Source: Moritella sp. JT01 (lineage in GTDB: Bacteria > Pseudomonadota > Gammaproteobacteria > Enterobacterales > Moritellaceae). Taken from it: DNA of 64,000 bases. The stretch lies in NCBI RefSeq assembly GCF_001574435.1, contig NZ_LOCN01000009.1, positions 20,147-84,146 of the forward strand, given 5' to 3'. Shown here piece after piece: positions 60,815 through 64,000 of the stretch (positions within the stretch are counted from its first letter, which is position 1; each line of letters opens with the position of its first letter). The notes beneath the pieces are model-generated. The model made no database searches and had not been told where the DNA came from. It saw only the letters and a program-made list of their open reading frames with translations. The position numbers were made by a program, and so were the translations under genes.

Positions 60815-61414
60815 ATGTATGATGAAGTAATTTACCCTAAGGGGAAACTTGTTGCTGGTGTTGACGAAGTAGGTCGTGGCCCATTAGTTGGTGATGTTGT
60901 CACCGCTGCAGTGATATTAGATCCTAACAATCCTATTGTGGGGCTAACCGATTCAAAAAAATTAAGTGATAAGAAGCGCCAATTGCTCTTTCCTGAGATT
61001 AAAGAAAAAGCATTAGCGTGGAGTATTGGTCGTTGCAGCCCAAGTGAAATTGATGAACTCAATATCTTACAAGCAACGATGGTCGCAATGCAGCGAGCGG
61101 TTGCTGGACTTGCTCTGCAACCAGAACATGTATTTATTGATGGTAACCGTTGCCCTGCATTACCGATGACTGCAGAAGCCATTGTGAAAGGCGATTTGCG
61201 CGTGGCAGAAATAAGTGCAGCGTCGATCTTGGCAAAAGTAGTACGTGATGCTGAAATGGATGAATTGCATGAACGTTACCCTGAATATGGTTTTGCGCAA
61301 CATAAGGGTTATCCAACCAAAGCGCACATGGAAAAGTTAGCGGAACTTGGACCAACAGAAGAATACCGTAAAAGTTTTAAGCCTGTGCAACGTGCGTTAG
61401 GTTTATTAAAATAA
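60815..61414 (+). CDS. rnhB: Ribonuclease HII
   Basis: 199 residues from ATG 60815, since AGGTG lies six bases before it; the GTG at 60806 would place the start within lpxB and is weaker. It removes ribonucleotides from [23 protein letters not shown] carries the catalytic Asp-Glu pair, and [20 protein letters not shown] the third and fourth acidic residues. Confidence 0.96.
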   Translation: MYDEVIYPKGKLVAGVDEVGRGPLVGDVVTAAVILDPNNPIVGLTDSKKLSDKKRQLLFPEIKEKALAWSIGRCSPSEIDELNILQATMVAMQRAVAGLALQPEHVFIDGNRCPALPMTAEAIVKGDLRVAEISAASILAKVVRDAEMDELHERYPEYGFAQHKGYPTKAHMEKLAELGPTEEYRKSFKPVQRALGLLK

Positions 61415-61420
61415 AGTCTG

Positions 61421-61457
61421 GTGGCTTCGCGCCACTTTACCGTTATTGTTTTTAATT
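61421..61457 (+). terminator. Weak hairpin after rnhB
   Basis: GTGGC and GCCAC around TTCGC, followed by a T-rich stretch (TTTACCGTTATTGTTTTT). The stem is short, so partial termination before dnaE is all that can be suggested. Confidence 0.4.
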
Positions 61458-61496
61458 TTATTTTTATCTACTCTCAATTAGCAGAAAGTCTTAATT

Positions 61497-64000
61497 ATGG
61501 CAGAACCTCGTTTTATTCACTTGCATTTACACTCTGAATTCTCGATGGTGGATAGCTTAGTACGTATGAAACGTCTAGCGCCCCGTTTACAAGAACTCAA
61601 TATGCCGGCGATCGCATTAACCGATCAAACCAATATGTGTGCATTGGTCAAATTCTATGGTGCGATGCAAAAGGCAGGGGTTAAACCCATTCTTGGTGCT
61701 GACTTTTGGGTACAAAGTGAAGAATACCCAGATGAGCAATTTAAGCTAACCGTCTTAGCCAAAGATAATAAAGGTTATAACAACATCACGGTGTTGATCT
61801 CTAAAGCTTACAGCCGTGGTCATGTTGATGGTCGAGCGATTATTGATAAAGCTTGGTTAGCTGAGCATGCCGAAGGCGTCATCTTATTATCTGGCGCGCG
61901 TAATGGTGATATAGGTAAAGCCCTATTAAAAGGGAATGATGTACTTGCACAGCAGTGTTTACAGTTTTATCAAACCCATTTTCCCGATAGTTATTATCTT
62001 GAATTGATCCGTACCGGACGTCAGGATGAAGAAGCCTATCTGCACATGGCTGTTGATTTTGCCACCAAGCATCAGTTACCTGTTGTTGCCACCAATGATG
62101 TGGTGTTCTTACATACAGATGAATTTGATGCTCATGAAATTAGGGTGTCGATTCATGATGGTTATACGTTAGAAGATAAACGTCGCCCTAGGCTATACAG
62201 TAAAGAACAATACTTACGCAGTGAAGATGAAATGTGTGAGTTATTTGCTGATATTCCTGAAGCATTAGCCAACTCGGTTGAAATTGCTAAGCGCTGTAAT
62301 GCGACAGTACGCTTAGGTGAATACTTTCTGCCTAACTTTCCAACCGGTGAACTGTCGACAGCAGATTTCTTAGTTAAAGTATCTGAAAATGGGCTAGTTG
62401 AACGTCTTGATTTCTTATTCCCCGATCCAGAAGAGCGTGAGCGTCAACGTCCGGCGTATGAAGATCGCCTCGAGATTGAATTAAAAGTAATTAACGACAT
62501 GGGTTTCCCAGGTTACTTCCTGATCGTAATGGAGTTCATCCAGTGGAGTAAGGATAACAATATTCCAGTTGGACCTGGTCGAGGGTCCGGTGCTGGTTCA
62601 TTAGTGGCTTATGCACTGAAGATTACCGATCTTGATCCACTTGAATACGAATTACTGTTTGAACGTTTCTTGAATCCCGAACGTGTCTCGATGCCCGATT
62701 TCGATGTCGATTTCTGTATGGATCGTCGTGATGAGGTGATTGATCACGTTGCCGAATTGTATGGCCGCGATGCAGTAAGTCAGATCATCACTTTTGGTAC
62801 GATGGCGGCAAAGGCGGTTATTCGTGACGTTGGTCGTGTACTGGGTCATCCGTTTGGTTTTGTTGATCGTATTTCTAAGCTGATCCCCGGGGATCCGGGC
62901 ATGACCTTAGCCAAAGCGTGGGATGTTGAACCGCGTTTGGATGAGATGTATCAAGGTGATGAAGAAGTACGTGCACTGGTCGATATGGCGCGTATTTTGG
63001 AAGGTGTCACGCGTAACGCCGGTAAACATGCCGGTGGTGTTGTTATCTCACCTACCGTGATCACTGATTTTGCACCACTGTATTGTGATGATTCAGGTAA
63101 TAACCCGGTTACCCAGTTTGATAAGAATGACGTGGAAGAAGCCGGGCTGGTTAAATTCGATTTCTTGGGCCTACGAACCTTAACCATTATTCAGTGGGCA
63201 CTGGATATGGCGAATCCGCATCTCGTGAAGCAAGGTAAAAAAGAAATCCGTATTGAGTCGATTGATATTACCGATCAACGATGTTTTGACTTATTACAGC
63301 GCTCAGAAACGACGGCGGTATTCCAGTTAGAATCACGTGGTATGAAGGATCTGATCCGTCGTCTAAAACCCGATAGCTTTGAAGATATGATCGCACTGGT
63401 GGCCTTGTTCCGTCCTGGTCCATTGCAATCAGGCATGGTAGATAACTTTATTGACCGTAAACATGGTCGAGAAGAAGTATCTTACCCTGATGCCCAGTAT
63501 CAACATGAATCGTTGAAAGAGATTCTTGATCCGACTTACGGCATTATCTTGTATCAAGAACAAGTCATGCAGATTGCCCAAGTCTTATCTGGTTATACCC
63601 TCGGTGGCGCCGACATGTTACGTCGTGCCATGGGTAAGAAAAAACCAGAAGAGATGGAAAAACAGCGTGGTACTTTCAAAGAAGGTGCGATAAATAATGG
63701 TGTCGACGGTGACCTGTCGATGAAGATCTTCGATCTGGTAGAAAAATTCGCGGGTTACGGTTTCAATAAATCGCATTCTGCGGCTTATGCATTAGTATCG
63801 TATCAAACGCTGTGGATGAAGACCCATTACCCTTCTTATTTCATGGCGGCTGTAATGTCAGCTGATATGGATAATACCGAGAAAGTGGTGACCTTAGTCG
63901 ATGAAGTCGAACGCATGGGACTAACGTTGTTACCGCCTGATGTGAACAAAGGTTTATTCAAGTTTAATGTCGATGAAGACAAGACCATTATTTATGGTAT
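61497..64000 (+). CDS. dnaE: DNA polymerase III alpha subunit (3' end missing)
   Basis: 834 complete codons are visible before the window ends; the full protein is normally about 1160 residues. An N-terminal PHP domain ([15 protein letters not shown]), then the C-family polymerase core with catalytic Asp401 and Asp403 in MPDFDVDF and the third Asp in [31 protein letters not shown] and [11 protein letters not shown] are conserved. Of the PHP metal ligands only part remain (TDQTN and NDVVF lack the usual His), so PHP exonuclease activity is unlikely. It closes the rpsB-dnaE superoperon. Confidence 0.97.
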   Translation, partial: MAEPRFIHLHLHSEFSMVDSLVRMKRLAPRLQELNMPAIALTDQTNMCALVKFYGAMQKAGVKPILGADFWVQSEEYPDEQFKLTVLAKDNKGYNNITVLISKAYSRGHVDGRAIIDKAWLAEHAEGVILLSGARNGDIGKALLKGNDVLAQQCLQFYQTHFPDSYYLELIRTGRQDEEAYLHMAVDFATKHQLPVVATNDVVFLHTDEFDAHEIRVSIHDGYTLEDKRRPRLYSKEQYLRSEDEMCELFADIPEALANSVEIAKRCNATVRLGEYFLPNFPTGELSTADFLVKVSENGLVERLDFLFPDPEERERQRPAYEDRLEIELKVINDMGFPGYFLIVMEFIQWSKDNNIPVGPGRGSGAGSLVAYALKITDLDPLEYELLFERFLNPERVSMPDFDVDFCMDRRDEVIDHVAELYGRDAVSQIITFGTMAAKAVIRDVGRVLGHPFGFVDRISKLIPGDPGMTLAKAWDVEPRLDEMYQGDEEVRALVDMARILEGVTRNAGKHAGGVVISPTVITDFAPLYCDDSGNNPVTQFDKNDVEEAGLVKFDFLGLRTLTIIQWALDMANPHLVKQGKKEIRIESIDITDQRCFDLLQRSETTAVFQLESRGMKDLIRRLKPDSFEDMIALVALFRPGPLQSGMVDNFIDRKHGREEVSYPDAQYQHESLKEILDPTYGIILYQEQVMQIAQVLSGYTLGGADMLRRAMGKKKPEEMEKQRGTFKEGAINNGVDGDLSMKIFDLVEKFAGYGFNKSHSAAYALVSYQTLWMKTHYPSYFMAAVMSADMDNTEKVVTLVDEVERMGLTLLPPDVNKGLFKFNVDEDKTIIYG

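Noticed and set aside
61497..64000. dnaE PHP domain as an active proofreading nuclease
   Set aside because: Several canonical ligands are replaced (TDQTN, NDVVF), so activity is not expected even though one His is retained.

Overview
The window is a stretch of chromosome from a marine gammaproteobacterium. Protein spellings and gene order sit between Vibrionaceae and Shewanella/Psychromonas-type bacteria, and my best guess is Moritella or a close relative (an inference from general resemblance). Almost everything is housekeeping. I saw no insertion sequence, prophage, CRISPR array or restriction/defence island.

Layout. (1) 2-5428: the distal half of a tad/flp pilus operon: tadB (cut by the window edge), tadC, a TadD-like lipoprotein with an added SPOR domain, TadE-, TadF- and TadG-like proteins, and an OmpA-like protein. 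A LysR-type regulator follows (5683-6702). (2) 6765-8375: a chemoreceptor with a c-type heme motif in its sensor domain. (3) 8749-9894: nine tRNA genes in one minus-strand array (Met-Gln-Leu-Gln-Leu-Gln-Met-Leu-Gln), comparable to the E. coli metT operon, with a strong promoter and a 7-bp tandem repeat beyond its 3' end. (4) 10277-20644: the block ychF-pth-prs-ispE-lolB / hemA-prfA-prmC-sirB2-sirB1-kdsA, in the same order as in enterobacteria. (5) 20963-37413: an eroded version of the E. coli gcvA-rlmM-xni-ppnN-queF-syd-yqcC-truC neighbourhood. Lineage-specific genes have entered it: an NAD-type isocitrate dehydrogenase, a diguanylate cyclase, a TPR protein with a degenerate GGDEF domain, and a tight five-gene run of uncharacterised proteins (33211-36154). 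(6) 37854-41351: ptsG, preceded by a convincing 17-codon upstream ORF, and a Cache-type chemoreceptor. (7) 41400-46123 (minus): map-glnD-dapD. (8) 46365-64000 (plus): the rpsB-tsf-pyrH-frr-uppS-cdsA-dxr-rseP-bamA-skp-lpxD-fabZ-lpxA-lpxB-rnhB-dnaE superoperon, with dnaE running off the end.

The genes combine into translation and its control (tRNAs, prfA, prmC, pth, ychF, rpsB, tsf, frr), envelope biogenesis (isoprenoid precursors, undecaprenyl and CDP-DAG lipids, lipid A, KDO, BamA/Skp/LolB/RseP), and surface attachment plus signalling (Tad pilus, chemoreceptors, GGDEF proteins).

No clearly new large system is visible. The best candidates for undescribed biology are the small ORF and hairpin in front of ptsG, the five-gene block of unknown proteins, the heme-motif chemoreceptor, the TadD-SPOR fusion, and the paired active/degenerate GGDEF genes.
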